This document shows positions 1-11,056 of a DNA stretch of 64,000 nt, one piece after another. The stretch spans positions 6,079,042 through 6,143,041 of the forward strand of contig JAPNXP010000010.1 in NCBI GenBank assembly GCA_028753945.1. The letters run 5' to 3'. Numbering within the stretch: position 1 is the stretch's first letter; each line of letters begins with the position of its first letter. Source of the DNA: Hexactinellida sp. DTS-2022. Its lineage: Eukaryota; Porifera; Hexactinellida. The position numbers and the translations under genes were made by a program. The notes beneath the pieces were generated by a model that had not been told where the DNA came from, did no database searches, and was given only the letters and a program-made list of their open reading frames with translations.

Positions 1-657
1 AATATAGTAAAACATTTTCATTATTTGTTTGGTGTCATTATTTGAAGGAATAATTTTGTTGAATTTGGTAAGAAGAATTACACATTCTTTTTCTGTTGCT
101 AGGTTTTGTAATTTTAGATAAGAATTGTAACAATCTTTGTGAGTTCGTAACAAATACTCTAAATAATCATTTTGTGAATTTAGATTCATAATAAGAGCTA
201 AGTGAAGAATTAGTAAATGAAAAATTTCAGGAAATTAGGACATTTAGAAAAGCCTCAAAATTATACCCTCCTCAACTAATTTTTAATTTTTGGAGGTAGA
301 AAATATTTTTTGAGCACAGATAATCTAAAAATTGAGCCATGGTCCAGTCAAATTGATTTTTGAATAGTCTTTATTTATATGAACTGAAAATTAATATAGG
401 TAATGAGGGTTGTAGTTTTATATGTACAACATTTTTTTACAATTCTTAGTTCTTGTAAAAATTTAAAATTTACCAGTAACTGAGTATATTCTCGAGAATT
501 TGGATAAATCTAAAAATAAATCAATGACTAAGTTGCTCCAAATCAAATGAAAATCCAATTTATTGAATACATATTTACACTATGGATAATAATTTTATTG
601 AATATGCTTTTGTTTTTTGGATGGACTATGAATGGCTGATAAATGTAAAGTTTCCCT
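1..657. other. No gene seen (left edge)
   Basis: This AT-rich stretch has no ORF, splice-linked exon or RNA gene that I can support. It may be intergenic DNA or the tail of an upstream gene. Confidence 0.4.
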
Positions 658-787
658 ATTCAAACTTTTCATAACTCTTCCAAAGGAGGGGGGTAAAACT
701 AATATGTGACAAACCATCCTTTATATATTGCAAAATGGTCAAAAAGCGTGAAATAGGAGGGGGGTTGTCTAATTTTCGGGAATTTTG
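658..787. repeat. Family I dispersed repeat, copy 1
   Basis: This copy contains the family words TCTTCCAAAGGAGG, ATGTGACAAACCATCC, CAAAATGGTCAAAAA and CGTGAAATAG. Other copies lie near 2266, 19010, 54752, 62676 and 63019. Complete copies begin with a GGGSCGTTCAAACGTTACGTAACG-like end. It lies just upstream of the NSD-like gene. Confidence 0.6.
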
Positions 788-817
788 AATTACGCAAGAT
801 TTCCTCATTTTCTTTTA

Positions 818-885
818 CAGTGGTTGCCGGTTATAAGAACATCGTCGGGAACTGCATATAATGTTCTTATAACCGACATCTACTG
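818..885. repeat. 68-bp TA-flanked MITE, family D
   Basis: Inverted ends (CAGTGGTTGCCGGTTATAAG on the left; the right end reads CAGTAGATGTCGGTTATAAG in reverse complement) are flanked by TA on both sides. At 68 bp it is almost all terminal repeat. It ends about 93 bp before the NSD-like start codon, so it may sit in the promoter or 5' UTR. Related longer copies lie at 39002 and 54615. Confidence 0.75.
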
Positions 886-978
886 TATTGCCTCTATAAA
901 CCAAACAATTGGGAAAAAAGTATATTTTGTATATTTTGTTAGAATATACTCACTATTTCCTAGCTTTATTTATTACGA

Positions 979-3900
979 ATGGCTGAAAACCAAAGAAATA
1001 ACGATGCCCCAATTTCGCCTGAAATTATTCATTCAGTCCCAATGGATTTGAAACCAGGAGACACTATTTACTGTTCAATTCCTAAATTGGGTTGGATAAA
1101 GGGTAAAATAGGTACACAACCCAAATCCCAATTATCTAGGGTTAGTAAGAATGGCACAACTTATCAGTTCATTGATTTGAGTGCTGCGCCAATTGTATCA
1201 TTATGGGCGCCAAAATCTATACTTTCTATTGTGCCTTCGCTTTCCCCATCTCTGCTACACCAAAAGAAAATAGAACAAAAGACTAAAATTAAAACTAATG
1301 AAGTAATTGATATTACTATTCAACCCAAGAATTTAGTAAAAGCGCCGGAAAATAAAATCGCAAAGGGAAAAGGGAATCTACCTATCAGGAAATCGGTGAC
1401 ACTTCCAAATAAACTGAAAATAAATAGAATATCGAAAAAGTAAGTTGTGTTTGTTTATAAATTATGCATTTTATAATAGATAGTATTTATAAGGAATTAC
1501 TTATATATTGGCCAACACCTTTTATAATGAAATTTACAGACACTAGGTCATTTTGTGACATCAAAATTTCACTTTTACGAAGCCGAGTTTTTATTTTGAA
1601 AAGGTGTTGGCCCATATAAGTAAGTCTTTTATTATAGAGTATATTTATAAGTATTTTATCCATCTTTGAATAAAATTTATTTTCCACAAAATTTCATTAT
1701 AATGACTTCACGATTTACATACGTACTTATAAAACTGTTTTTTCTATTCCTATTTGTCATAAAATTTTCAGGCACTGATGATTATTTCTCAACATTTATA
1801 AGAATTTTTGTATGGCGATTCAAAATATATTTCACATATAGTTGTACGTAACATGTGATTATAAAATATAATAAAACTTCTCCTTATATACTAATTCTTT
1901 AGGCATAAACACATTTCGCCCAATCAATCTTCAGAGAATTCACCAAAACAAACTACCAGCTGCCACTCAGAAACTCCGGAAGGAAGATTCAAATATGATT
2001 TTTATTCACAAACAGCTACCAACCAATCAAAAGGAGACTTTACTCAACAATACCAAACATTCGAATTTCCAATGCCAAAAAAAGCTATCCCATTCGCAAT
2101 TCCATCTCAAAAATTAGGTAATTATTGAAAGTACTATGTATATGCTATGGATTACTAATTACTAATGTTACTGTCAGGCCTTAATACAATAGCTATGGCT
2201 AATAAAAACTGTTTATAGGAACTTAACTAATTATATTTCATTAGGACTTAAATTCATGTGTTAAAGGGACCGTTCAAACGTTACGTAACGTTTCCAAAGG
2301 GGTTGGTTGACCAATGTGTGACAAACCATCCTTTTTATGTACAAAATGTAAAAAAAAACGTGAAATAGGGGGGTGTCCCAATTTTCAGGAATTTGGAAAG
2401 GTTCGCTTAATTTTCGATTTGTTATTGTTTAGGTGTTTGTTTCAAGTGTGGAGATATCGATAGCAACATAATAACTTGCGAAGGGAAATGCCAACGCACA
2501 TTTCATTCAACCTGTTTTCCATCAGAAGATATTTGTATTTGTATAGAGTGTAGTAACGATGAGCTTATTTGCCCCAAATGTCAACTTGTAATGGAAAAAG
2601 ATACAATTAGTTGTAGTGTTAAGAATTGTGATACAAAAGTGCATATAAAGTGTGCTCATAAGAACACCAAGAGAGATACAGATAATAATACTGGAGCCAT
2701 AGATACAGGTTATACACTATGGAATGTAGATATTATTTACCATGTCTACTTTAAAATTTTCATATTTTATTTGGAATTAGAGTAGAACTTCGTTAGTAGT
2801 ACACCAAGGAACCGTCAAATGTGTACTCCTTATCCGGAATTTGTATTTGCTGGTATCATTTGTATTGAAAAGGCTTTGAAGGGGGCTGAAATAGTTATGG
2901 ATTAACCGGAATTTCGTATTAACCGTATTCCTACTAACGAGGTTCTACTGTACTTGTATATCGGCTAACACCTTTCTAATGACACTTTCAGCCATTATTA
3001 AGGTCAATTTTCTAGCACCAAAAAGTCGCCTTTGCGAAGCCGTGTTTTATATTGACTTTATCCCATTTTATTTGGTCCAAAATTTTGAATTTTTTTTTTT
3101 TTTTAAATCACCCAAACATTCAGGACTACTTTTCAATATAGAACATGCTTCGTAAAGGTGACTTTTTTATATAAAAAATGACCTTATCAGTGTCTTAAAA
3201 TTACATTAGAAGATTTATTATTATTATTATTATTATTATATACAGTCGACTCCGCTTAATAGAGCCACCGGTTAATAGATTTGACCGCTTAATCGGGTCA
3301 AAGTTTCATAGGATTTATAGGACGGAATAACATTTTAGCTTAAAATATTTTCGGTTAACAGATTTATCCGCATAATCGGGTCAAAGCAACCTGGTCCCGA
3401 GGTGACTCTATTAAGCGGAGTCGACTGAATATCACTAATCCCAATAATATTTCCTGTTAAACAGACTCAACACACAAATACAGCTGCCCCCGTCACATGT
3501 GCCTAACGTGTTTCTACACAGAAGAGCAGCTGTACAAATCCTCATCCCTCATAACATGCGTCCGCTGCTTAAGTTCCTATCATAACAAACACGGTTGTTT
3601 GCCTTCTGGTTGTGAGTTGCTAACCAACCAATCTATGATCTGCTATAAGCACTGCTCTAAGACTATTGCAGCAAGTGTGCTTAATATTAATTGGTGCTTC
3701 GAATGTGGAATATCTGGTGTCCTCATTTGTTGTGAGGTGAGTCATATTTTAACACCTTCAAGTTTGTTCATACTTTCAACCAATCCCTGAATTTTACAGT
3801 AGAACCTCGTTAATACGAACACTATTTCAGCCCCCTTCAAAGTATCTTCAATACAAATGATATTGAATAATACGAATTCCGGATAAGGCGAACGCATTTT

Positions 3901-6667
3901 GATGGTGGTGTTCTTACTAACGAGGTTCTACTTTAATTCTTAAATTACAGTCAGGTCTGCTTATTGTGAACAAGATTTCGTCTGCTTAATATGAAGATTT
4001 TTTTATTATGAACAAGCCCTATGGTCCCAATTTAACAACTTACATAGGGTTTGTATTAAGTTGAGTTCGCCTATTATGAACACAATTTTAGGTACTTTGA
4101 ATATTAATAATAAGTAGTACCTGACTGTAATTATATAATTTATAATATTTCCCTCGAATTAATTCCTAACATTTCTATATATAGACCTGTCCGGCCGCCT
4201 ACCATATATCCTGTATCGACACTAACCATAATGCTGTGTCATCATCAGAAGACAAGTGGTACTGTAGAGAATGCTATCACTGCTATAAGCCTACACCAGG
4301 CAGCATTGTGTGGGCTAAACACGGGAACCATAGATGGTGGCCCGCACAGATCTGTGGCGAGTATGATACTCCGGAAAACATGCAGGTTAGTTGTACAGTC
4401 TGTTCTCTCTAATAGTCCACTTTTCTAATACTACAGTCGACTCCGCTTAATAGAGCCACCTCGGGACCAGGTTGTTTTGACCCGATTAAGCGGAGAAACC
4501 GATTCACCGAAATATTGTAAGCCAAACTGTAATTCTTTCCTATAAATCCTGTGAATTTTGACCCGATTAAGCGGTGGCTCTATTAAGCGGAGTTGACTGT
4601 AGTCCACTTATTTACTTGTCCAAATCAACTATTTATATTTCTGTAATAGTCCATATCCTCTAATAGTCCACTTTGGGCCAATTTCCCAACTGTGGACTAT
4701 TAGAGAGAACAGTGTGTACTTGAATTACTTATCCACCTATCATCGGCGTTTGTATTAAATAACCTGGCTAGTTTCTACCGATTGTGTTTTTTATAAACAT
4801 AAAAAACAATCGGTAGAAAGTAGCGTTGTTTTTTAATACAAACGCCGATGTTCGGTGGATAAGTAAATTCGTTATACTTTGTAGCCATTGAGTGATAACA
4901 CAACTTGATTTTTGAACGTTTTTTTAGATGTTTGCCCAATTTGATGCATTTTGGGCCATTTTATTTAGATTTTGTATATATTTTGTACATTTGGGCCATT
5001 TTTAATGAGATTGTACATTTTTGATTTTTTAGCCATTTTTGCACATTTTTTAGCCATTTTTGCTATTTTTGGGCCATTTTTTGAGAAATTTTATATATTG
5101 TCTTTTTTCAATCATGATAGCCAAGATATGACTTATATTCGTTCATTCAACCGTTAGTTTTTTGTCAGAATTTGAAATATGAACTAAGACCAGCTAATAC
5201 TGTATTTATGTACAAAATATGATCTTTGTAGTCTATACATATTTTGGTGAAATCATGGGATTTTTAATAACTTTATGGTCAAATTACTACAAACTTTATC
5301 CTATCTAGGTAACAGAACATTCCATTGGCGAATTTGTAGTTCATTTCTTTGGCACAGAAAACTATGGATGGGTTCATCATGGTAGAGTGTACCCTTTCAT
5401 AAAAGAAGATAAATATATTTACGGCAGATCTGTGAAAGGAATTAACATTAAATTTCGCATAGCAGTTGAGGATGCCAAAGTCGCTTTATCATTGCATGAA
5501 GATGGAGATATATCACATAATAATCGAACGTCAAATAAATTTATCCGAATTAAAAACAATAAATTTTTGACAACGAGACCACCAATTATTCTCGCTGATT
5601 CTTGTAACTGTACAGTAGAATCTCCATGTATTTCTGACACAAAATGTATAAATCGAGTTTTAAAAACCGAATGTTCAAAGGAAAATTGCCCTGTAGCCGA
5701 TATATGTGGGAATATGCGACTTCAAAAACCTGAAGAAATATCGACAACTCCATTTTGGACAGAAAGTAGAGGTTGGGGACTTAAATCTTTAGAACACGTT
5801 AATACGGATCAATTTGTGATTGAGTACAAGGGTGAAATGATAAATTACTCTATGTGTCTCGATAGAATTAAAACCACTCAGGAAAAATGTCTAACTAACT
5901 TCTACATGCTAACAATTGATAAATTCTTCATTGTAGATGCTTGTTTCCGTGGAAATAATGCGAGATTCATGAACCATTCTTGTGACCCAAATTGCAGAAC
6001 TGAAAAACGAATAATAAACGGTGAAACACGTATCGGCCTATTCGCAAACCGTGAAATTTCATTGGGCGAAGAGCTCACATTCGATTACCAATTGGATTGC
6101 CTAGGAAATGACCGTCTTGCTTGCAAATGTCGAGCTACAAATTGCTCCGGTTACATAGGATTACGACCGCCCCCTACTCTCCAATCAACTGACAATCCCA
6201 TTGGTGTTAACAAAGGTAGCAAACGAAAGGGGGGCCCAAAAACAAGCGCGGGTCGCCGTAAAAAACGTGTTCGAATCGTTAATAAGACACACTTAGTTTT
6301 ACACGATGATGACTGTTTCGTTTGTCAAGATGGTGGTCTTCTTATCATGTGTGATTTCTGTCAAAAAGCGTATCATTTAGAATGTGTTGAGCGCACTGAA
6401 TTACCACGTGGACAATGGAAATGTCCGTGGCATTTCTGTAATGTTTGTGGTGGAAGTTGTGTGATCCAATGTCTCATTTGTCCAAATTCCTATTGTACTA
6501 CTCATACACCATCCGATATTTCAATCATGAAGAACCAATTTTATTGTAAAGACCACACTACAGTGGATATTTCAAATTATTTCTTGCTACACCCACAAAC
6601 TGAGCTAAATGTTAAAACTGAATGTGATACAAAACCCTTGTTAATCACTGACAATCCGGTCTCTTAA
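979..6667 (+). CDS. NSD-family histone H3K36 methyltransferase, six exons
   Basis: Exons are 979-1439, 1903-2117, 2433-2708, 3465-3736, 4185-4385 and 5309-6667. All junctions are GT..AG and the phases join into 927 residues. Exon 1 encodes a divergent PWWP-like fold (about residues 25-85: GDTIYCSIPKLGW, then FIDLSAAPIVSLWAP). Exons 3-5 encode a run of Cys/His PHD fingers (about 227-445). A second, clear PWWP follows (about 445-510, HRWWPAQI). The last exon holds AWS (about 575-620, Cys-rich), SET (about 625-745, with RGWGLK, RFMNHSCDPNC and LTFDYQ), post-SET (CKCRATNCSGYIG) and a C-terminal PHD/C5HCH pair (about 811-895). This is the NSD1/2/3 order, compact and without an HMG box. The product should methylate H3K36 on chromatin. 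SET cofactor and post-SET Cys residues are present, so it is probably active. AATAAA overlaps the stop. Start choice: first in-frame ATG of exon 1; an upstream non-coding exon or trans-splice site (TTTCCTAG at about 955) cannot be excluded. Confidence 0.92.
1500..1620. repeat. MITE, family H (intron 1)
   Basis: Inverted ends (CTTATATATTGGCCAACACC and its complement) are flanked by TA. It sits in intron 1 of the NSD-like gene. Relatives lie at 2953, 10777, 16491, 51762 (half) and 58754. Confidence 0.75.
2266..2400. repeat. Family I dispersed repeat, copy 2 (intron 2)
   Basis: It begins GGACCGTTCAAACGTTACG and carries the family words ATGTGTGACAAACCATCC and CGTGAAATAG. It occupies nearly half of intron 2 of the NSD-like gene. 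Confidence 0.65.
2781..2950. repeat. MITE, family B (intron 3)
   Basis: The left end GTAGAACTTCGTTAGTA and right end TACTAACGAGGTTCTACTG are inverted repeats, with TA after the right end. The interior contains TTATCCGGAATTTGTATT, as in other family B copies (3797, 10908, 58391). Confidence 0.7.
2953..3195. repeat. Degenerate family H element (intron 3)
   Basis: It starts CTTGTATATCGGCTAACACC immediately after the TA that ends the family B element. It contains inverted inner blocks around TTTGCGAAGCCG and CTTCGTAAAGGTGACTTTTT. The right end is decayed and is followed by a (TTA)n microsatellite at 3208-3240. Confidence 0.5.
3243..3427. repeat. 185-bp MITE, family A (intron 3)
   Basis: Its left end CAGTCGACTCCGCTTAATAG is matched by an inverted CTATTAAGCGGAGTCGACTG right end. 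Internal copies of the words CGCTTAATCGGGTCAAA and GGTTAA are present. TA flanks the left end and the right flank reads AATA. Copies also occur at 4434, 28822, 61854 and 63451. Confidence 0.85.
3797..3933. repeat. MITE, family B (intron 4)
   Basis: Inverted ends CAGTAGAACCTCGTTAATAC and CTTACTAACGAGGTTCTACT enclose the interior GAATTCCGGATAAGGCGAAC. TA precedes the left end. Confidence 0.8.
3948..4127. repeat. 180-bp MITE, family C (intron 4)
   Basis: It is flanked by TA on both sides. Ends are CAGTCAGGTCTGCTTATTGT and an inverted ACCTGACTG. The interior has repeated TTATTATGAAC / TTCGTCTGCTTAAT words. Other copies lie at 6879, 45340 and 60824. Confidence 0.8.
4396..4716. repeat. MITE, family M, interrupted by a family A MITE (intron 5)
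   Basis: Ends are CAGTCTGTTCTCTCTAATAG on the left and CTATTAGAGAGAACAGTGTG (inverted) on the right, flanked by TA. The element is split by the family A insertion at 4434-4599, so its unbroken length would be about 155 bp. Confidence 0.75.
4434..4599. repeat. 166-bp MITE, family A, nested in family M
   Basis: It has TA on both sides, with ends CAGTCGACTCCGCTTAATAG and TATTAAGCGGAGTTGACTG. Its position inside the family M element means it inserted later. Confidence 0.85.
4728..4863. repeat. Near-perfect 136-bp hairpin element (intron 5)
   Basis: Two arms of about 65 nt are reverse complements with few mismatches, around a tiny AAAC loop. Ends read CTTATCCACC and GGTGGATAAG, with TA on both sides. 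The arms share ATCGGCGTTTGTATTAAA and TTTCTACCGATTGT. Transcribed in intron 5, it would form a long stem. Confidence 0.85.
4925..5095. repeat. Degenerate short tandem region
   Basis: Repeated TTTGGGCCATTTT, TTAGCCATTTTTG and TTTTGTACATTT words make a T-rich low-complexity run within intron 5. No coding sense is seen. Confidence 0.5.
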
Positions 6668-6878
6668 TAAATGCATGCTTTGACCGTGAAAAAAATAGGA
6701 TTGAAGATTTTAGTATTTATTTTAACCTGACTGAAATGTAATTGTGTGCTTTACTGTGTTTGTGTTTGTTTGTTGTTCTAAAGCAATGTAGGAACTTTTA
6801 CAATTAATATCAATTTATGACCAATCAAAACTATTTACTATTTGTTGTTTGTGCTTAGTAATAAAGGGTAATATCAAA

Positions 6879-7071
6879 CAGTCAGGTTTGCTTATTGTGA
6901 ACAATTTTTCGTCTACTTAATGAAGGTTTTATTTAATTATGAATAGCCCTATGGTCCCAATTTAACAACTTGCATAAGACTTGTATTAAGTTGAGTTCGC
7001 TTATTATGAAGTCTCTTTATTATGAACACAATTTTTGATCCCTTGAATGTTGATATAAAAGAACCTGACTG
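6879..7071. repeat. MITE, family C
   Basis: Ends CAGTCAGGTTTGCTTATTGT and AACCTGACTG are inverted; TA follows the right end. It lies between the NSD-like and PTB genes. Confidence 0.75.
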
Positions 7072-7315
7072 TATATATATATGGCATTGCAAAATAGTAA
7101 AATAAAATATAGTTATGCAATGTAGTTGCATTGTATCTAACTCGCATATTTTATGTATTCCGATCATTCCACATAACAAAATCAAAAATTTAGGCTAATT
7201 TATGCGGGCCATCATCAAAATTTTGTCTTCCAAAAATTTTGCCAAAAATTATCCCGAATGTATAGATTTATTTCTCCTTAATTTACTAACAATATTTAGC
7301 TAATAACAACGCAAA

Positions 7316-8587
7316 ATGTCAATTCGTAAGTTTTTCGGGGATCTAGCCTCTAAGCCTCGTAACACTGACTATCGAGTTATACGTTCCTCAATCCCAATAA
7401 CAACAACACCTGAAAAAACAACACGCGAAAAGATAATTGAACTTTTCAACCAATATTCTCAACATGAATCTAGTTTTGATGCTAGATATATTGGCTCACA
7501 CAAAATACATGATCCACGTGATACACAATTAGTGCATTTAGCAATTGACCTTATTAGGGATGGAAAACGATGTTTAGGTGGAAAAAAACGTCAAGTTGAG
7601 TTGCATATGAAATTAGGCAATGGGATATCAGTGTTTGATGAAGGTGAGTCGACTCTGAAATTAAGATTTCCAGTTTATAAACTTGTGTACGCATCTAAGG
7701 CACCAGATAATAAGAAAGTGTTTGTGTTTATTTGCGATACTTCCACTAAAGAAAAGAAAGCCTATCGCTTATACGCTTTCAAATCTGATGAAAAAACAGC
7801 TGATCGAGTTATAAAAACACTAAAAGAAATGTACTTTGTTGTACATAAAATACATCGAGCTAAAAAACGAAAGAAGAGAGCTTTAGAAATGCAAAAACAG
7901 GACTTACCTTCTCCAAATTCTATGTTCCCTTCTGCTTTACATTTGCCGCATCAACCGCTATCCTCTTATCTTTCAGAACACGCGCTTGATGAACAACAAG
8001 TTGTATTTCCAACAACTTTTGATGCCACAAATGTGACCTCTGAATTGGATTCAATGATTGAAGAACTTTCTTTGGAATCGAAAGCACTTGAATCGGCCTC
8101 ACCCAATATTTCAAATAATCCATTTTTCACTCCAGATATCGGACAACTCAATTTCGATGATGATTTCAATCCATCGCCTGAATCTAAAGCGAATAACCGT
8201 CTTTCATTTTTCGATGGTTTTACTTCAGTTGAAAAATTAGAATCGCCAATGCCTACTAATCCTACAGAGAATAACAGCGATGATTTCAACCAATCAGGTG
8301 CTACGCCTGCAATTGAAGATGAATTCATTTCAATAGCCAAAAGAAATGTTTTAGGCGCCAATTCAGGTAGCAGGAGTAATTCATTCACGAAATTATTCCA
8401 GCGGGAAAGAACTAGTTCTTATTCCAAATTAGAATCTAGCATAAGTCCCACTGGTGTAGAGCAAAATGGAACTGACGGGATTGAAAATGGAACTATTAGT
8501 GAAACAGTAGCTAATCCGTTTTCAGAATTGATGCCTCCAAAAGAGAAAATACCTGACACAAATGAAAGTGACCAAGATGCTATTTGA
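7316..8587 (+). CDS. PTB/PID-domain adaptor with C-terminal NPF motifs
   Basis: This single exon encodes 423 residues. A phosphotyrosine-binding fold covers about residues 52-185: FDARYIGSHKI starts strand 1, KLVYASKAPDNKKVFVFICD is the mid sheet, and the closing helix is DEKTADRVIKTLKEMYFVVH. A basic KKRKKR stretch follows. The rest is a Ser/Asn/acidic disordered tail with two NPF tripeptides (about 267 and 399), the known ligand of EH-domain endocytic proteins. The layout is that of Dab/Numb/GULP/NOS1AP-type adaptors linking NPxY receptor tails to endocytosis; I cannot choose a subfamily. Start: ATG preceded by AACGCAAA, with AT-rich leader and no earlier in-frame ATG. The 3' region is rich in AAAC repeats (8637-8670). 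Confidence 0.8.
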   Translation: MSIRKFFGDLASKPRNTDYRVIRSSIPITTTPEKTTREKIIELFNQYSQHESSFDARYIGSHKIHDPRDTQLVHLAIDLIRDGKRCLGGKKRQVELHMKLGNGISVFDEGESTLKLRFPVYKLVYASKAPDNKKVFVFICDTSTKEKKAYRLYAFKSDEKTADRVIKTLKEMYFVVHKIHRAKKRKKRALEMQKQDLPSPNSMFPSALHLPHQPLSSYLSEHALDEQQVVFPTTFDATNVTSELDSMIEELSLESKALESASPNISNNPFFTPDIGQLNFDDDFNPSPESKANNRLSFFDGFTSVEKLESPMPTNPTENNSDDFNQSGATPAIEDEFISIAKRNVLGANSGSRSNSFTKLFQRERTSSYSKLESSISPTGVEQNGTDGIENGTISETVANPFSELMPPKEKIPDTNESDQDAI

Positions 8588-8827
8588 ATTCAGATTTATA
8601 GTTTTACAGATAAACAAAATATTTTTTCACTTGTAAACTAACAAACAAACAAACAAATAAACAAACAATACCCCTCCCCTTGATTCGTAATTCACTTATT
8701 ATTTTAGCTAATTTTAGTTTGTTTCTAAATACATTACTTGAATTATACAGATTTATCACTTATAATACTTTATTTCTTGTTATTAAATATGTATCATTAA
8801 AATTGTTTATTTAATGTAACTTATATA

Positions 8828-9054
8828 TAAATTACCCGAATAAGCGACGGGTCAATAAAAATGGCATTTGTAGGATAAAATAAATTCCATTAGTTGATAA
8901 CTGAAGTGTAATTCATTTATTTAGCAAATTTAAGTACGTTTACTGTAGCTAAGAACCATTAAAAATCACCTAAATATATTTTTTCTGTATTTTCAAAAAG
9001 TTGAGAATAAACTTGGTCCACGAAAACAATAAACGCTTATTCGGGGAAATACTG
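8828..9054. repeat. MITE, family J
   Basis: Left end TTACCCGAATAAGCGACGGG and right end AACGCTTATTCGGGGAAATA are inverted; the right end closes with ACTG then TA. A second copy lies at 33408-33656 with the same inner words (GTCAATAA, ACTGGAGTGTAAT, CCACGAAAACAAT). Confidence 0.7.
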
Positions 9055-9096
9055 TAACTAACCATAGGCTTCAAGTTTTGGAAAATATAATCAAAG

Positions 9097-9137
9097 ATGG
9101 GGGGGCCCACTTGGGGGGGTTGGGGGGGTCTGGGGGT
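9097..9137 (+). other. Strong G-quadruplex candidate
   Basis: Four long G runs (7, 7, 7 and 5 Gs) are separated by loops of 7, 2 and 3 nt. In DNA this AT-rich, such a tract is conspicuous. It is not next to an obvious promoter. Confidence 0.6.
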
Positions 9138-9139
9138 CT

Positions 9140-10072
9140 TCGATAATTTATTCTTTTAATCCAAGGTTAGAATTAATACAAGCCTAACTATCTACTTTCA
9201 TAACAAACCCCATGGTATTAATTATGTAATCGGAACAAATATAGTATAATTAACTTTTTTGAACCTCAGAAAATACATCCGATTAATATTAATTCAATTA
9301 AATGGAGTTTAATTTGCTTATTTTGTATCCATTAATTGACACAATAATTATCAATATTTCGACCCTAATTTCATTAATAAAACAATTAAATACACAAATA
9401 TTTCCTGTGAAAGACAATTAGCAAATATTAACCGTAACAAAGCACCATAATATTACTTATATATAATTCATATCCTATTATTAATCATGCAATTCATTCA
9501 GGAAGTATATGGAATTCATTGTAGGTTGTAACTTGATAAAATTCGTCAGACATCTGTTATATTTTCGAACAGTCATTAAATTCATTAAACTAGAACTTCA
9601 TTTATGTTTATCGGTTTTATTAATTGTTATGAATTTTGATGAAATATTTCACGAATAGACATTCCTTTAATACATTAGCATCACTACAATAGTTGCAGTT
9701 TTTATTATAATAAATTAATATACCTATATGGTTCAATCTTGTTTAGTTTGTGGCATTATTTTGAGGTCACACGTGAATTACAAACTACCTACTATATTTC
9801 CATTTTAGTAAATTAATTGCAGTGATTGAGTTGCGAATTCTAGAATTATTTGATTAATGTTGTTGTGAAGTGATTTTTTAATGCCTTTTACATTTAGTGG
9901 ATATTTTTGTGGATTTTATAAAATTTTGGTTATTTTGTGTCTAGGTGAGCTACACGTAATTTGGAATTATTTTCAAAAATATTACAGAGTCAACATTTTG
10001 GCGCCTAACACTATGACTTGCACTTGATTAAAAGTGTAATTTATAGAAATATGTGAAAGTTTTTAATAAGTA
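9140..10072. other. No gene seen
   Basis: AT-rich DNA with stops in all frames and no recognisable repeat boundary. Confidence 0.4.
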
Positions 10073-10218
10073 CAGTAGACTCTGTTAATAGGAAAATGGA
10101 TAAGGGAAATATCGGTTAACGAGTACAAAGTTAATTCCCTTGCCTATACAAATGCAGGCAAGTGTGTCCGGATAATAAGAACATATTTTGGCTGTTCCCT
10201 GGTGTTCGTATTAACGAC
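10073..10218. repeat. Degenerate CAGT-type MITE
   Basis: It begins CAGTAGACTCTGTTAATAGG and carries family-B-like inner words (TCCGGATAATAAGAACA, GGTGTTCGTATTAACGA). The right end is eroded. Confidence 0.5.
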
Positions 10219-10776
10219 CAATTTATACCTACTTTATACCTAAACATATGACCATATCCCGTCTAAAATACCAATTACCCAGTAATGTCGTTATAATAAT
10301 TCCTATTTATTACATAATTAGGAATTTTATTGGTATGCGAGATAAAGGGAATTGATTATTATTCAAAACTTATTTTGATTCAAATGTTTTGATTACATTT
10401 GTTTGTTGCCTTCTACACCAATTTAAGGTCAAACCACTCTATATTAACAATGTGTTAATTAAACAATTCAAAGAAACACATTAAGAGAAAATATATATTT
10501 CCCTAACAACGAATTTAGCGATCAACTATGTAGGTATTTATCCACGTACTTTTATCTCTTGATTGGGATTTTATTGCTTCTAAATACGCCAAGATAATCT
10601 GTCATATTTCGTTAGATTCAATACAAATGGCATAAGAAAAGGCTTCGTTAATAGTTGGTGATACAATTGCTGTTAGGTACCTTATAATTTAGCTAACAGG
10701 TAAATTATGGTACATAATTTGCTTAATGTTTTCTACTTAATATTTCAGTCATTACAACCTAATAAAAATGGGCTTA

Positions 10777-10898
10777 CTTTTAAATTGGCCAACACCTTTA
10801 ATTATACAACTCGGCTTCGAAAAAAATAATTTTTGATGTTTAAAAATGACCTTGCCAGTCCCTGAAAATTTTATTAGAAAAGGTGTTGGCCATTATAC
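10777..10898. repeat. MITE, family H
   Basis: ATTGGCCAACACCTTTA on the left and AAAAGGTGTTGGCCA on the right are inverted repeats around TCGGCTTCGAAAA and AAATGACCTTGCCAGT. Confidence 0.7.
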
Positions 10899-10907
10899 TT
10901 ATAAATA

Positions 10908-11056
10908 CAGTAGAACTTCGTTTGTATGAACAACAAGGGACCGTCAAAATGTGTTCGTCTTATCCAGAATTAGTATTATCCAATATCTTTTGTATTGAAA
11001 AGTCTTCGAAGGGGACTGAAATAGTGTTCGTATTAATTGTGTACGAGGTTCTACTG
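10908..11056. repeat. MITE, family B
   Basis: Ends CAGTAGAACTTCGTTTGTAT and GTGTACGAGGTTCTACTG are inverted, with TA before the left end. It lies about 10 bp after a family H element. Confidence 0.75.

Noticed and set aside
4231..4428. 65-aa frame starting MLCHHQKTSG
   Set aside because: It is out of frame with exon 5 of the NSD-like gene, whose correct frame encodes the PHD/PWWP residues.
5387..6667. NSD SET exon as a separate 426-aa gene
   Set aside because: The frame stays open to a clean acceptor at 5308 and begins at GTG; the PWWP domain is completed only by joining exon 5.
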